NCBI GenBank assembly: GCA_027533185.1
Contig: JAPZTS010000055.1
Location: forward strand, 1 to 53,583
Source of the DNA: Leptospira sp.
GTDB lineage: Bacteria; Spirochaetota; Leptospiria; Leptospirales; Leptospiraceae
Direction: 5' to 3'
Length of the DNA: 53,583 bases
The notes beneath the pieces are model-generated. The model saw only the letters and a program-made list of their open reading frames with translations, searched no databases and was not told the DNA's origin. Position numbers and translations under genes: made by a program. Position 1 is the stretch's first letter. Each line of letters opens with the position of its first letter. This document shows, one piece after another, positions 7,428 to 18,235 of this stretch.

Positions 7428-8345
7428 CTAGGGTTCCTCCGCAAAGATATGGACTTTTTTTTCCATTTTTTCCAAAATTCTGAGTAGAGTCACAGAAACA
7501 CTTCCTTCCGAAATTCCTAAAATCCTAGCAATTTCGCGGTAGGGTGTGCGGACTAAAAAATGGCCCTTTTGTTTCTTATCTAAAAGCTTTTTTCTCTGTT
7601 CGTATTTTTTTTGCAAAGAATGTTCTAGACGCTCTCTATAATAGACCGCCTCAACGGAATCTCCCTGACCTTTTGCTTTTTTTTGATCTTTGAGATCTAG
7701 TATATTCAAATATAGGGAGGTGATCTTATCTTCCATCTTTAGGTTTTCTACCTCTCTTTCCGATAGACCCTCTCGTATCCCCAAAATCTCTACGAGTAGA
7801 GCTTCCTTCGAGATACCTGTTTTTTCGCAGATAAATTGGATTTCATCAGGTTCTAGATGGAGGTAGTAGATAAAGGATAGTTTGAAAACAACTCGGGATT
7901 CAAGTTTTATATCAGAAAGGATAGATAGGAATTGGTCTGAAACTTCGTTGGCGCGTTCCTTGGCATTTGTCAAAGTGTCCGGCTCGTCTTCGATGGTATT
8001 GTATTCTTTGCCCTCTTGGTTTACTCTACCGATCGATTGTGTTTTTAATTCACGTTTGGTCCTTTGCCAGTCAATGAGCAAGTTCCTTAAAACAGAATAA
8101 AACCAAGTCTTAAAACTAGATTTACCAACAAAACTTTTAAATCTCTTTCCGTTTTTTAACCTTTCAAAGGCATAAATGAAATAATCGGAAGCATCATCCT
8201 CAGTTAAATGAAAAACTCGCACAGGAAAATTATAGATATCTTGCGAGTATAGGTCAAAAAAGCGAGACAGGGCAGGCTCTTTTGCCTCACCGCACTCCTT
8301 AACAAGGGAAAAAATTTCTTCTGGGGAAAGTGTCTGAGTTGTCAT
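7428..8345 (-). CDS. sigma-70 family factor, ECF-like with extra C-terminal helix-turn-helix
   Basis: Region 2 is recognisable around residues 25-100, including DDASDYFIYAFERLKNG and FKTWFYSVLRNLLIDWQR, the core-binding and -10-recognition helices. A sigma-4-like block follows near residues 145-185 (ESRVVFKLSFIYYLHL then EKTGISKEALL). A long charged linker comes next, and a second helix-turn-helix stands at the C-terminus (PYREIARILGISEGSVSVTL). Plain ECF factors are about 180-200 residues; this one is 305. No sigma-1.1 or region 3 is evident. It leads the four-gene operon with the CHAT protease and has an AGGAAAG ribosome binding site. Only 45 bases separate it from the divergent M23 gene, so the two promoters must overlap. 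Confidence 0.82.
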   Translation of the reverse strand: MTTQTLSPEEIFSLVKECGEAKEPALSRFFDLYSQDIYNFPVRVFHLTEDDASDYFIYAFERLKNGKRFKSFVGKSSFKTWFYSVLRNLLIDWQRTKRELKTQSIGRVNQEGKEYNTIEDEPDTLTNAKERANEVSDQFLSILSDIKLESRVVFKLSFIYYLHLEPDEIQFICEKTGISKEALLVEILGIREGLSEREVENLKMEDKITSLYLNILDLKDQKKAKGQGDSVEAVYYRERLEHSLQKKYEQRKKLLDKKQKGHFLVRTPYREIARILGISEGSVSVTLLRILEKMEKKVHIFAEEP

Positions 8346-8390
8346 TATCTACTTTCCTAAATCACCTAGGCACGAAAGGCTTTCAGAAAT

Positions 8391-9332
8391 ATGAAAGGAA
8401 TGATTTTTAAACTTTGGATATTGGCAAGTTTTCTTTTGTTTCCTCTTTGGATTTCTAAAGTTTTTTCCCAAAACCAATCAGACAAAAATCCACCAGAATT
8501 CCAGTGGCCTATCCAAGGCATCGAACTTGCGGGACTCCTTACAAGTACATTTGGTGAATCAAGAAAAGACCACTTTCATAACGGGTTGGACATTTCTTCT
8601 GTTTTCCAACAGGTCAAACCAATGGCTAATGGTTTTGTAGTTTATTCAAGATACGCAGAAGATGATCCCTTTGAGGACGAAAGAGGCTCGGGGAATATCG
8701 TTTGGGTCGCACATGATGCCGGTTATATCAGTGGATACTATCATCTTGCGGGAAATAGACATCAAAATCTTCGGACCAAATCACAGGTTACAAGAGACGA
8801 TACCATTGGAATTACAGGGAACACGGGGCATTCCAGCGGAGGCCACCTACACTTTGTTTTAGGAAAAGATTTTGGTAGAACACTTCTAGACCCTCTTACC
8901 CACCTGCCTCCTGTAGAGGATACAATTCCGCCCCAAATTGCGAATCTGTTTATTCATGTAGGAGATAATTTTACAAATCTCAATGATGGAGACAATATCA
9001 ATGTTTCAAAGGCATTCCCACTAACTGTGAGTGTTCTTGATGCAGGTGTCAAAAATAGCCAAAGGCGAGGAATTAAGGAAATTTCTTTTACCTTTAATGG
9101 TGAAAAGTGGAAAGAAGGAAATTTTGAAGAGCTCAAATTTCAAAAAGGAAAATGGGTAACTAAAAATGGACTGAGTTTTGAGGAGCTCTTTTTTAAAGAT
9201 CGTTATCTCGTTGGGAATATGAATCTTAAAGCTGGCGAAAATACTATAAAAGTAAAAGCCAAGGATTTTTCTAACTTGGAATCTGAACGATCCTTTAGCA
9301 TCAATATAACAAGAATTAGCGGTGGAAATTAA
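8391..9332 (+). CDS. M23-family (LytM-type) metallopeptidase, exported
   Basis: A hydrophobic signal peptide (residues 1-27, ending near KVFSQ) is followed by an M23 domain. The zinc-site pieces are HNGLDISS (His and Asp ligands), GYYHLAGN and GHSSGGHLHF with the HxH ligand. All ligands are present, so it is probably an active peptidoglycan endopeptidase in the periplasm. The roughly 120 C-terminal residues look like a beta-sandwich (PPQIANLFIHV..., KAFPLTVSVLDAG) of unassigned type. The ATG at 8391 is used; AAAGGA lies directly before the in-frame ATG at 8400 and is too close for that start. It is divergent from the sigma-factor operon and stands alone on its strand. Crosslink specificity is unknown. 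Confidence 0.88.
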   Translation: MKGMIFKLWILASFLLFPLWISKVFSQNQSDKNPPEFQWPIQGIELAGLLTSTFGESRKDHFHNGLDISSVFQQVKPMANGFVVYSRYAEDDPFEDERGSGNIVWVAHDAGYISGYYHLAGNRHQNLRTKSQVTRDDTIGITGNTGHSSGGHLHFVLGKDFGRTLLDPLTHLPPVEDTIPPQIANLFIHVGDNFTNLNDGDNINVSKAFPLTVSVLDAGVKNSQRRGIKEISFTFNGEKWKEGNFEELKFQKGKWVTKNGLSFEELFFKDRYLVGNMNLKAGENTIKVKAKDFSNLESERSFSINITRISGGN

Positions 9333-9394
9333 CTTAAAACTTAAGAGTATTTAAAAGAAGAAAAATTTATCCAAAGAATACAAGGGTCACTGGG

Positions 9395-12300
9395 TCATCC
9401 AAAAACTCTGACTTCTTCACCTACAGTATACCGAACGGTACCTTTTCCAAGGATTCCCGTGAGTTCGCTCATTAGATCATCCGAGATATCTATGGAAAAA
9501 AACTCGTGGGCTCGGATTACTTTCTTTTCTTCTCCTTCACCGAGAAGATGAAAATATACCATAGACTTTCCTTTGTAATGCGAAAGCACTCCTTGGAGTT
9601 CATTTATGATATTGCGATTTTTGTCTTGTTTGAGATCGATAGTTAGGTGGAGTGTCTTCTCCATTTTCTTTTCGATTGTAACAGAATTTAATTCTTCCAA
9701 ATGATTTACGATAATTTGGCCTTTTAGCTCCGATTCGTCGGCATCCAATCTTTCAATAATCCCTTTGATAAAAAGAGTATTGTCTTCAATAAATAGAGAT
9801 TTGAACTGTGCATATGTTTTGGGGAAGGCAACACATTCTATTTCTCCAGTTTGGTCCTCTAACATAAAATTGACAAATTCTTCCTTCTTTTTAGTAAGTT
9901 TGACAACCTTTTTAGAAATGACTCCTGCAACTTCCACTTTGGATTTAGTTTTTACATCCTCTAATTTTTCAATAGTTATGGGTTTAAGGGTCTTTAATTG
10001 TTCATGGAATTTATCAAGTGGATGGCCCGATAGATAGAGTCCTGTAGTTTCCTTTTCTCGCCTTAGTAGCTCATCCCCATTCCACTCAATCCCATCCTTG
10101 GGAAGATTGAGGCTCTCCATGATAGACATAGAACCACCAAACAAGGAAAACTGACCTTCTTTCTCCTCCGCTTGTTTTTTATTTGCAAAAGATAGAATTA
10201 AGTCTGTTGATTCAAAAACAGATTTTCTAGTGTAACCGAACGAATCGAAGGCTCCACCTTGAGCGAGAGACTCCAAAACTTTTTTATTCGCAAGACGTGT
10301 ATCCAAATGTTTTGTAAAGTCTTCTATCGTATTGTAACCATTTGTTTTTTTGCGATTGTTAATGATATTTTCCGCTGCAAGTTCTCCAACACCTTTGATC
10401 GATGCAAGGCCAAACCGAACGGTTGTATCATCCGTAATTTCAAAAGAGATACCAGATTCCTTAAGGTCAGGACCTAAGATACGTATGCCCATATCCTTTG
10501 CATTGTTGATGTATTTTACTACATCAGTTATTTTGGAATGATCACCCGAAAGGAGTGCTGTAAGGTATTCGATGGAGTAATTCGCCTTTAGATAAGCAGT
10601 TTGGTACGTTACAAATGCGTAGGCAACAGAGTGGGATTTGTTAAAACCATACTCACCAAATTTCTCTAATTGTTCAAAGAGTTCGACCGCAAGTTTTTCA
10701 TTGATTTTGTTTTCAATGGCACCTTTGATAAATTTTTCTTTAAGGGCAGGCAGTTTAGACTTATCCTTTTTTGCCATCGCCTTACGCAGAACGTCAGAAT
10801 CTCCGACAGAAAATCCACCCATAATCCGAGAGATTCCCATCACCTGTTCTTGGTAGACAACAACCCCATAAGTTTCACCTAACACCTGTGCCAAACTTTC
10901 ATGAGGGAATACAACCTTCTTTTTACCGTTCTTCCGGTCTAAATAGTCATCCAACATCCCAGAACCCATCGGACCTGGTCGGTAGAGAGCAAGAAGGGCT
11001 GCAATCTCTTCAAATTTTTGAACTTGGGCTTTTGCAAATAGGTCTCGGATTCCTGATGAGGAATCCAGCTGAAATATTCCCAAAACATTTGCCTTTCGTA
11101 AAAGAGAAAAGGTATTGGGATCATCGAGCGGAATTTTATCCAAATCCAATTTGATTCCATGTCTTTTTTCGATGAGTTTGGTTGCATGGTGGATGGTTGT
11201 TAGGTTTTTTAGTCCTAAAATATCCATTTTGATGAGTCCAACCTGTTCGGACATGTTCTTGTCGTATTGCGTTACAATGGATCTTCCATCCTTTCCAGGT
11301 TCAGCAACTGTAGAAAGTGGAACAATTTCTTCGAGGGATGTTGGTGAGATTACAACGCCAGCAGCATGTCTTCCGACCTGACGGTAGTTACCTTCTAGTT
11401 TTTGAGCAATGGAAAAAACCTTTTTGTTTAGATCAGATTTTTCCGCAACATCACGTAGGTCTTTTGAAGTTTCGACCGCTTCTTGGATTGTGATTCCTAA
11501 TTTTTTAGGAAAAAGTTTACTCATTTCGTTCACTTCCGAAAAAGGAACATTGAATACTCTCGCTACGTCTTTGATGGCTGCTTTTGCCGCAAGCGAACCA
11601 AAGGTGATGATCTGTCCTACCCGGTCTTCACCATATCTGTGTTTGATATAATTAATCACCTCTTCCCGACGTTCGACACAAAAGTCGGTATCGATATCGG
11701 GCATATCTTTTCGATCGGGGTTTAAAAACCTTTCAAACAGTAAGTTGTAACGGATGGGGTCAACATTGGTAATTCCCAAGGCATAAGCAATGATAGAACC
11801 TGCTGCAGAACCTCGCCCTGGGCCAACTGGAATCCCAGACCTTCGTGCAAAATTAATATAATCTTGAACAATTAAAAAATAACCCGCAAAATGCATGTTA
11901 CGAATGGTTTGCATTTCGAACTCAGTTCGCTCACGAACTGGAGGTGTGATATCGCCATATTTTTCTTTGATTCCTTCCCAAACCAATTTTTCCATATAGG
12001 TATCGGTATCAAAACCAGCTGGAACTTCAAAAGGAGGAAGAAGTGGATTCCCGAATTTAAAATTGAGCGAGCATTTATCACGAATTGCTAATGTGTTGTA
12101 GAACGCATCTGTATGATCTGGAAAGAGACCAAACATCTCACGCGGAGACTTCACATAAAAGTTTTCGTTAAACCCAAAGCGCATCTCATCGTCGATATTC
12201 TTTCGCATACCGATTCTAAGTAAAATGTCTTGTGCTTCTCTATCATCTTTCGTTAAGAAGTGGGAATCATTCGTTAAAACTAGTGGAATTCCTGTCTTCT

Positions 12301-12889
12301 TAGAAAATCGAATTACTTCATCAGCTACTTTTTTTTGTTCGGGAATTCCATGGTCTTGGATTTCTAAATAGAAATCTTCCTTTCTAAAAATTTCATGGAG
12401 TTTTCCCGCGAGAGCATAGGCTTTGTCCGTTTTACCTTCTAATATCTTACGGTTTACCTCACCTGCAAGGCAAGCTGTTAGACAAACAAGCCCTTCACTA
12501 TGTTTCTCCAAAAGGTCATAATCGATTCTTGGCTTTCGATAAAAACCTTCCGTAAACGATCTACTTGCTAGCTTTATAATATTTTGATATCCTACTTCAT
12601 TTTTACAGAGTAAAATGATATGGTAGGCACCACCATCCGCAATCTCGTCCAACTCAGTTTCTGCGGAGCGTGAAGGAGTTACATAGAATTCACAACCGAT
12701 GATTGGCTTTACTTCATGTTTGACAGCCTCTTTGTAGAATTCGATTGCTCCATACATGTTTCCATGGTCGGTAATGGCGACAGAGCTCATCCCCAGTTCC
12801 TTTACACGTTTCATCAGATCTGAAATTCTGATGGCCCCATCGAGCATGGAATAGGTTGTGTGCAAATGTAGGTGGGCAAAGTCGTCCAT
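9395..12889 (-). CDS. dnaE: DNA polymerase III alpha subunit DnaE
   Basis: This is the replicative polymerase catalytic subunit, 1164 residues, the normal DnaE1 length. The N-terminal PHP domain begins [13 protein letters not shown]. The palm carries [12 protein letters not shown] with the catalytic Asp pair, and the fingers region includes [20 protein letters not shown]. The C-terminal part has the OB-fold (around [20 protein letters not shown]) and tail. There is no fused exonuclease as in PolC. No ribosome binding site is obvious at the chosen ATG. The gene is monocistronic as far as visible, flanked by divergent cobT and convergent M23 gene. Identity is certain. Confidence 0.98.
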   Translation of the reverse strand: MDDFAHLHLHTTYSMLDGAIRISDLMKRVKELGMSSVAITDHGNMYGAIEFYKEAVKHEVKPIIGCEFYVTPSRSAETELDEIADGGAYHIILLCKNEVGYQNIIKLASRSFTEGFYRKPRIDYDLLEKHSEGLVCLTACLAGEVNRKILEGKTDKAYALAGKLHEIFRKEDFYLEIQDHGIPEQKKVADEVIRFSKKTGIPLVLTNDSHFLTKDDREAQDILLRIGMRKNIDDEMRFGFNENFYVKSPREMFGLFPDHTDAFYNTLAIRDKCSLNFKFGNPLLPPFEVPAGFDTDTYMEKLVWEGIKEKYGDITPPVRERTEFEMQTIRNMHFAGYFLIVQDYINFARRSGIPVGPGRGSAAGSIIAYALGITNVDPIRYNLLFERFLNPDRKDMPDIDTDFCVERREEVINYIKHRYGEDRVGQIITFGSLAAKAAIKDVARVFNVPFSEVNEMSKLFPKKLGITIQEAVETSKDLRDVAEKSDLNKKVFSIAQKLEGNYRQVGRHAAGVVISPTSLEEIVPLSTVAEPGKDGRSIVTQYDKNMSEQVGLIKMDILGLKNLTTIHHATKLIEKRHGIKLDLDKIPLDDPNTFSLLRKANVLGIFQLDSSSGIRDLFAKAQVQKFEEIAALLALYRPGPMGSGMLDDYLDRKNGKKKVVFPHESLAQVLGETYGVVVYQEQVMGISRIMGGFSVGDSDVLRKAMAKKDKSKLPALKEKFIKGAIENKINEKLAVELFEQLEKFGEYGFNKSHSVAYAFVTYQTAYLKANYSIEYLTALLSGDHSKITDVVKYINNAKDMGIRILGPDLKESGISFEITDDTTVRFGLASIKGVGELAAENIINNRKKTNGYNTIEDFTKHLDTRLANKKVLESLAQGGAFDSFGYTRKSVFESTDLILSFANKKQAEEKEGQFSLFGGSMSIMESLNLPKDGIEWNGDELLRREKETTGLYLSGHPLDKFHEQLKTLKPITIEKLEDVKTKSKVEVAGVISKKVVKLTKKKEEFVNFMLEDQTGEIECVAFPKTYAQFKSLFIEDNTLFIKGIIERLDADESELKGQIIVNHLEELNSVTIEKKMEKTLHLTIDLKQDKNRNIINELQGVLSHYKGKSMVYFHLLGEGEEKKVIRAHEFFSIDISDDLMSELTGILGKGTVRYTVGEEVRVFG

Positions 12890-13051
12890 GTCTTGGTGAC
12901 ATAGTAAATCGGGACCCCTTCTAAGTAAAGCGCCCCAAATTTAAAAATTTAGAATTTTTTTTTGAGAATGGCCAACTCTCAGAAGACCAGTTTCGGGTCC
13001 AAGTCCAAAAACGATGGCGATTTATTTTTCAGTCCGAAAACTGACCAGAAG

Positions 13052-14110
13052 ATGTCATCCTTTCCCCTACCCAAGATTTCGGAAGTAACAGACGCAATGC
13101 GAGAAAAAATCCAAGCCAAGATCGATTCCAAAACAAAACCGATCGGCTCCCTTGGAGTTCTCGAAGAAATTGCCCTACAAATTGCGAGTGTCCAAGAAAC
13201 ACTCAGCCCAAAGATTCAAAATCCGACCCTCATCATATTTGCAGCTGATCATGGAATTACAGAAGACCCTGTCTCTTTGTATCCCAAAGAAGTTACATGG
13301 CAAATGGTTAACAATTTTTTGTTAGGTGGAGCTTGTGCCAATGTATTTGCAAATTTTAATAAAATACAAGTAAAGATTGTCGATGCGGGGGTGGACCACG
13401 AGTGGGAACCTATTCCGCCTAACTTGATTGTTCAAAAAATCGGACGAGGAACAAAAAATTTCAAACTTTTGCCTGCAATGGATAGAGAATCTGCGGAAAA
13501 CTCTCTCCAAACAGGTATAAACCTTGTTTCGAGCAAAGATTTTCAAAACAGTAATTTTTTCCTTTTTGGCGAGATGGGAATTGGAAATACATCCAGTGCC
13601 TCACTTATCCACCATTGTTTGTCTGGTATTCCCTTAGAAGATTTGGTAGGAAAAGGAACAGGCCTGAACTTGGAAGCCACAAATCAAAAACTGAACATAC
13701 TCAAGACAGCAAAATCCCGAACGGGGCAAATCTTAGATCCCATTCAAGTACTTTCCGAATATGGTGGGTTTGAAATTGGTATGATGGCAGGGTCTATGTT
13801 AGGTGTGGCCTCTCAGAAAAAAATATTTATGGTAGATGGATTTATAGCAACTGCCGCATACCTTCTTGCAAAATCTCTAGATCCAAATATAAAACACTAT
13901 TCCATCTTTTCACATAAATCAGATGAGGCGGGACACCAAACCATTCTCAAATACTTAGGCGTTAGTCCCCTACTCCAATTGAGAATGCGACTTGGGGAAG
14001 GAAGTGGTGCCCTAGCTGCATTTCCTTTGGTATCTATGGCAGTTTCATTTTTGAATGAGATGGCTTCTTTTGGTGAGGCAAACGTCAGTGAGAATAAAAC
14101 TGGTGGATAG
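13052..14110 (+). CDS. cobT: nicotinate-nucleotide-dimethylbenzimidazole phosphoribosyltransferase CobT
   Basis: CobT makes alpha-ribazole-5'-phosphate from nicotinate mononucleotide and dimethylbenzimidazole, activating the lower ligand of cobalamin. Family landmarks visible are [59 protein letters not shown] and KSDEAGHQ. From the ATG at 13052 the product is 352 residues, the usual family length. The frame is open back to a TTG at 12962 and ATG at 12968, but those residues are low-complexity and non-homologous in appearance. The ribosome binding site is weak. It is followed 10 nt later by cobS, forming a cobT-cobS-cobC nucleotide-loop assembly operon. I see no cobalamin riboswitch in front of it. 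Confidence 0.94.
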   Translation: MSSFPLPKISEVTDAMREKIQAKIDSKTKPIGSLGVLEEIALQIASVQETLSPKIQNPTLIIFAADHGITEDPVSLYPKEVTWQMVNNFLLGGACANVFANFNKIQVKIVDAGVDHEWEPIPPNLIVQKIGRGTKNFKLLPAMDRESAENSLQTGINLVSSKDFQNSNFFLFGEMGIGNTSSASLIHHCLSGIPLEDLVGKGTGLNLEATNQKLNILKTAKSRTGQILDPIQVLSEYGGFEIGMMAGSMLGVASQKKIFMVDGFIATAAYLLAKSLDPNIKHYSIFSHKSDEAGHQTILKYLGVSPLLQLRMRLGEGSGALAAFPLVSMAVSFLNEMASFGEANVSENKTGG

Positions 14111-14120
14111 TTCAAAATCT

Positions 14121-14921
14121 ATGCCAAATAAGCTGAATTGGGTCCAATTGGAAATTCGTTACTTCTTTATTTCAGTTTCCTTTCTCACAAGAATTCCCAT
14201 TCCAACTTGGGTTGGTTTTCAACAAGATTGGCTGGATAAATCGATAAAGTACTCTCCATACATTGGCGCCCTATTGGGTGGTATTCAGTTTTTCCTGTTT
14301 TCCTTTCTCGCTCTGTTTTTTTCTCCAGAGCTCTCCTTTGCGATTTCGATCGGCTTTCTTTTGATTCTTACGGGAGGATTTCACGAAGACGGTTTTGCCG
14401 ATTTTTGTGACGGGATAGGTGGTGGCTGGAAACGAGAAGATATTCTCCGCATTATGAAAGATAGTCGGGTTGGAAGTTTTGGATCCATTGGGATCAGTCT
14501 TCTCATACTGATTAAAATACTTGGATTTTCTGGTGCTCTTCAAAAGATCCATTTGAGTACACTCCAACTTTTTTTTTGGTTTGTCACGGCACAAAGTTTT
14601 AGTCGGTTTCTGTCTTTGAGTTTTATGACTCTCCTTCCTTATGCAAAGGAAGACGGGTATGCAAAACCTATGGCAAAAGAAATTGGTTTCACACAACTTT
14701 TGTTTGCTTGTATTCCTTCTGTTTTTTCTTTCATTCTATTAGCAATCGAATATCCAAATTTTCTTTGGACTTTGGTGTTTTTACTTCTGGTTTCCACCTA
14801 TGCCTACCGCTTGATGAAAAAATGGATCCAAGGTTTTACAGGTGATTGTTTAGGTGCCGTACAACAAATGAATGAAACGATCCTTTGGGTCTCGGGAGTA
14901 TTTTTGTGGAACTCTATTTAG
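14121..14921 (+). CDS. cobS: adenosylcobinamide-GDP ribazoletransferase CobS
   Basis: CobS is the integral-membrane enzyme that joins AdoCbi-GDP with alpha-ribazole(-phosphate) to give cobalamin (phosphate). The 266-residue protein has several hydrophobic helices, the opening [14 protein letters not shown] typical of the family, and the acidic metal/phosphate motif [11 protein letters not shown], followed by [12 protein letters not shown]. The ATG at 14121 is chosen; an overlapping open frame from 14055 would add residues encoded inside cobT. It sits between cobT and cobC and overlaps the latter by 16 nt, so all three are likely produced together. Identification is secure. Confidence 0.94.
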   Translation: MPNKLNWVQLEIRYFFISVSFLTRIPIPTWVGFQQDWLDKSIKYSPYIGALLGGIQFFLFSFLALFFSPELSFAISIGFLLILTGGFHEDGFADFCDGIGGGWKREDILRIMKDSRVGSFGSIGISLLILIKILGFSGALQKIHLSTLQLFFWFVTAQSFSRFLSLSFMTLLPYAKEDGYAKPMAKEIGFTQLLFACIPSVFSFILLAIEYPNFLWTLVFLLLVSTYAYRLMKKWIQGFTGDCLGAVQQMNETILWVSGVFLWNSI

Positions 14922-15496
14922 TTCGTCATCCGGAAACCACAGCCCCCAAAGGTCTTTGTTATGGACGAACCGACTACCCTCTCAAATACTCAGTGGAAGA
15001 GACTGGAAAAAAAACAATGGCTGATCTTCCGGATAGTTTTGACCATATGGTTGTTAGCCCCGCACCTCGAGCCCAAAAATTGGCCAATTACCTTTTGTCG
15101 GATTACCAACAAATCTTTCCCGCAAATAAAGAGTACGAAACTGACAAAAGAATAACAGAAATGGATTTTGGAGATTGGGAAGATAAATATTGGGACGATC
15201 TACCAAAAAAAGATACGATGCCTTGGATGAAAGACTTTGTGAATCGCCGAACACCAAACGGAGAAGCATTCACCGACCTAATTGCACGTGTGACTCTCTT
15301 CTTAGAGGATTGGAAACCCAAGGGTGTCAAAAATCAAGATTGGTCAAAACAAAATGGCAGAGAGTTATCTCGGATCATTGTTGTCTGCCACTCGGGCCCC
15401 ATACGTGCCTTGTTATGCCTAATAAACAGCAAACCATTCGAAGAGGCTTTTAAAATGCCTATCGAATTTGGATCTGTTCAGAAATTGGAATTATAA
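14906..15496 (+). CDS. cobC: histidine phosphatase, probable alpha-ribazole phosphatase CobC
   Basis: The protein begins [19 protein letters not shown], the phosphohistidine RHx motif of the phosphoglycerate-mutase-like superfamily in the form common to alpha-ribazole phosphatases (RHP...CYGRTD). The second catalytic His is in [12 protein letters not shown]. Its expected job is to dephosphorylate alpha-ribazole-5'-phosphate or cobalamin-phosphate, completing the pathway of cobT and cobS. The start is best placed at GTG 14906, seven bases after GGGAG, giving 196 residues; an upstream TTG at 14885 lacks a site. It ends three bases before the convergent gatB. The superfamily is certain; substrate comes from operon context. 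Confidence 0.88.
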   Translation: MELYLVRHPETTAPKGLCYGRTDYPLKYSVEETGKKTMADLPDSFDHMVVSPAPRAQKLANYLLSDYQQIFPANKEYETDKRITEMDFGDWEDKYWDDLPKKDTMPWMKDFVNRRTPNGEAFTDLIARVTLFLEDWKPKGVKNQDWSKQNGRELSRIIVVCHSGPIRALLCLINSKPFEEAFKMPIEFGSVQKLEL

Positions 15497-15499
15497 GTC

Positions 15500-16966
15500 C
15501 TATTCTGCCTTCTTCTTTTCACCCAAAGGTCCGAGTTTTGCAAGGATGAGTTCGTTTACAAGTTTTGGGTCTGCTTTACCTTTGGTTTCTTTCATAACAC
15601 CGCCAACAATAGCACCTAACACACGATCTTTACCGTTTTTCCAGCCTTCTACGGATTCTGGCTGAGATGCGATCACTCGAATTACAATTTCTTCCAAAGC
15701 TTTGTCATCGCGAACTACCTTGAGTCCTTTTTTCTCTACAATCACCTCGGGCTCCTCTTTCGAGGTTAACATCTCTTCGAAGATGGTTTTGGCGATCTTT
15801 CCCGTGATTTCTCCAGAGTTAATGAGTTTGATCAATTTTCCAATGCGAGTAGGTTCAATTGCAAATTGGTCGATCGTAATATTTTCTTTATTAACGATTC
15901 CGAGAATCTCATCCTTCACCCAGTTCGATGTTTTTTTAGCATCACCTGACTCGCGTAAAGCGTTTTCAAAATATTCGGCAATTTCTCTTTCACTGGTTAA
16001 AACATCTGCATCGTATTCAGGAAGTCCAAGTTCTACTTTGTATCGCTCTTTTTTTTGTCTTGGTAATTCTGGCAACGACTTACGAATATCTTCGATGTAA
16101 CTATCACTGATTTCAATTGTTGGAAGGTCTGGTTCTGGAAAGTAGCGATAGTCATGGCTCATTTCCTTAGATCTCATCGGGATCGTTTTTAATAAGGTTG
16201 CATCCCATAGTTTAGTCATTTGTTGGAAGGTCTGGCCTCTTCCATACATATCCTTTTGCCATTCTACTTCGTAGTCTATTGCTTGTTTAACGGCTTTAAA
16301 GGAATTAAGGTTTTTGATCTCTACGCGTGTGCGGAAACCCTTTTCTCCAATTGGTCGAATGGATACGTTTGCGTCACAACGAAGTGAGCCTTCTTCCATA
16401 TTACAATCAGATACTTGCACATACCTAAGGATTGTTTTTAACTCATTCAAATAGGCATAGGCTTCGTCAGACGAACGAATATCTGGTTCAGAAACGATTT
16501 CAATCAGTGGTGTACCGGCACGGTTGTAGTCTACATAAGACCTGTTTATGCTTGGATCGTGAGAGTGGATGAGTTTGCCCGCATCTTCTTCCATATGGAT
16601 TCGGGTCAGAGGAATAAACTTTTCTTCGTCTTGGCCCTTCCATTTTACATGGATACCACCTTTCGTCGCATAAGGCTTATCATACTGGGATATTTGGTAT
16701 CCTTTCGGCAGATCAGGATAAAAATAATTTTTTCTATCAAACTTTGTGAATTGTGTAATCTCACAACCGAGGGCAAGTCCCGCACGAACTGCCTTTTCTA
16801 AGACAACTTCATTTAATACAGGCAAGGTGCCGGGGAGTGCAACACAAAGTGGAGAAATATGAGTATTGGGACTGCCACCAAATTCATTTATTGCAGTTGA
16901 AAAAATTTTAGATTCTGTGTTGAGCTGAACGTGGACCTCAAGTCCTATAATTACTTCGTATTCCAT
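15500..16966 (-). CDS. gatB: Asp-tRNA(Asn)/Glu-tRNA(Gln) amidotransferase subunit B
   Basis: GatB is the tRNA-binding kinase-like subunit of GatCAB, which converts Glu-tRNA(Gln) and/or Asp-tRNA(Asn) to the correct amide form. The 488-residue protein carries the family opening [16 protein letters not shown], then [14 protein letters not shown], the signature block [17 protein letters not shown], and [18 protein letters not shown]. The C-terminal YqeY-like tail domain is present ([22 protein letters not shown]). gatA and gatC are not adjacent, so the subunits are encoded apart. No clear ribosome binding site precedes the ATG. Identity is certain. Confidence 0.97.
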   Translation of the reverse strand: MEYEVIIGLEVHVQLNTESKIFSTAINEFGGSPNTHISPLCVALPGTLPVLNEVVLEKAVRAGLALGCEITQFTKFDRKNYFYPDLPKGYQISQYDKPYATKGGIHVKWKGQDEEKFIPLTRIHMEEDAGKLIHSHDPSINRSYVDYNRAGTPLIEIVSEPDIRSSDEAYAYLNELKTILRYVQVSDCNMEEGSLRCDANVSIRPIGEKGFRTRVEIKNLNSFKAVKQAIDYEVEWQKDMYGRGQTFQQMTKLWDATLLKTIPMRSKEMSHDYRYFPEPDLPTIEISDSYIEDIRKSLPELPRQKKERYKVELGLPEYDADVLTSEREIAEYFENALRESGDAKKTSNWVKDEILGIVNKENITIDQFAIEPTRIGKLIKLINSGEITGKIAKTIFEEMLTSKEEPEVIVEKKGLKVVRDDKALEEIVIRVIASQPESVEGWKNGKDRVLGAIVGGVMKETKGKADPKLVNELILAKLGPLGEKKKAE

Positions 16967-17023
16967 GGGTGTATTTGCAGAATTTTGTAGAAAAACCCCA
17001 TTGGCAATCGAATTTCGAATAAA

Positions 17024-18136
17024 TTAGGCATCCAGCTCCTGATCCGATTTTACTACCAATTTATATAGTTTTTTCTGTTCGACGAGAATTGTCACTTCGC
17101 CTTTTTTATGCATTTTTTTAGTGAATTCCGATAGCTCGCGAACTCGTGTGCGGAATGCCAAACCTATCTTTTTATCTTCAAAGGCTATATGTGAAAGTAA
17201 CCAGTTGCGAAGGTCTTGCACTAGATGGAGTCCCGCTCTTGGGTTCCCCATCTTAAATTCGTCATTCCGAAGTTTTATAAACTCGATAAATCGTTTGTGT
17301 TGGTTGGTGTGATTTGCCGTATCAGTGTAACGAAAATACCGCATGATTTGATCTTCAACATTGAAATGATTTTTAGTATAATCAATGGCCGAGTTCATTA
17401 TCTTTTGAAAGGTTTCTTTTGAAGGAACTCCAGCCTTTACTGCATGATCAAGATCCACTATCATTTTAAGTAGCCAGATATGTTGTAGGTCTATAATGGG
17501 AATTCCAGTTTCTAAATTGTATGTCTTCCAAATATTTTGAATCTCTTGGACAGTGTCTATAGTTTGGGTTTGTAAGTTCAGAGAGTTACCTTGATTCGAA
17601 TCAACCTGAACTATATTTTGATAGAATAACAATTGTTCTTTGGAGATAGGATATTTTCCTGACTTTAAAAGAGAATTACAAAAGGATTTTAGATCAACAT
17701 TTGCAGAATTAAAAAAATCACCGTAGTCTCGATCGTCGTATAATATATGTTTAAAAAGCCAATTTTTTAGAATTTGTAGAAGCCCCAAAGCCGCTACTTG
17801 GCTATTTTCTGCTTCATAAAACTTTTCTGTAAGTTTTTCCACAAATTGCCTATGTCCTTTGACATGGGCATCATACTCAGGATAGGAGAACTGCTCTAGG
17901 ATTTCTTCTTCTAATGCAAAATGTTCGGATACATAATCTAGAGCATTTTTAAAAGAAGGCTGAACATCAACTGCTTCCCCCGATTCGTCAGCTTCCAAAA
18001 TTTTTTCTTCCAGCTCAACAAGGATATGAACAAGCCAAATATGTTGTAGGTCAATTACAGGGATTCCCAATTGAAAAGGTTCACTCTTCCATAGGGATTT
18101 AAGAGTTTCAAGATGATTGGATAATCCTTTTTGCAT
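17024..18136 (-). CDS. tandem hemerythrin-domain protein
   Basis: Two bacterial hemerythrin domains lie in one 370-residue chain. Domain 1 (about residues 20-150) has DLQHIW, HFALEEE, DAHVKGH and FKHILYDD. Domain 2 (about 205-335) has DLQHIW, HFNVEDQ, ANHTNQH and LSHIAFED. In each, the five His and two carboxylate ligands for a di-iron site appear to be present. There is no signal peptide, membrane helix or attached signalling domain, so it should be a cytoplasmic O2/NO-binding or iron-handling protein. It stands alone between gatB and a structured repeat element. The two halves probably arose by duplication. Domain assignment is strong; physiological role unknown. Confidence 0.88.
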   Translation of the reverse strand: MQKGLSNHLETLKSLWKSEPFQLGIPVIDLQHIWLVHILVELEEKILEADESGEAVDVQPSFKNALDYVSEHFALEEEILEQFSYPEYDAHVKGHRQFVEKLTEKFYEAENSQVAALGLLQILKNWLFKHILYDDRDYGDFFNSANVDLKSFCNSLLKSGKYPISKEQLLFYQNIVQVDSNQGNSLNLQTQTIDTVQEIQNIWKTYNLETGIPIIDLQHIWLLKMIVDLDHAVKAGVPSKETFQKIMNSAIDYTKNHFNVEDQIMRYFRYTDTANHTNQHKRFIEFIKLRNDEFKMGNPRAGLHLVQDLRNWLLSHIAFEDKKIGLAFRTRVRELSEFTKKMHKKGEVTILVEQKKLYKLVVKSDQELDA

Positions 18137-18235
18137 AGTCGTTCCAAGTTCAACACAGAACGAAATTCGTCATTCGAAATGAAAGAATACTTTATTGATT
18201 TTAATCAATGCAATATCCGAAGAAATCAGGACAAT

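Noticed and set aside
12962..13051. Longer cobT start (TTG 12962 or ATG 12968)
   Set aside because: The added residues have no family resemblance and the CobT fold begins after the ATG at 13052. The start remains less than certain.
12890..13051. Cobalamin riboswitch in front of cobT
   Set aside because: I looked for the conserved B12-box type sequence and a supporting structure and saw neither.
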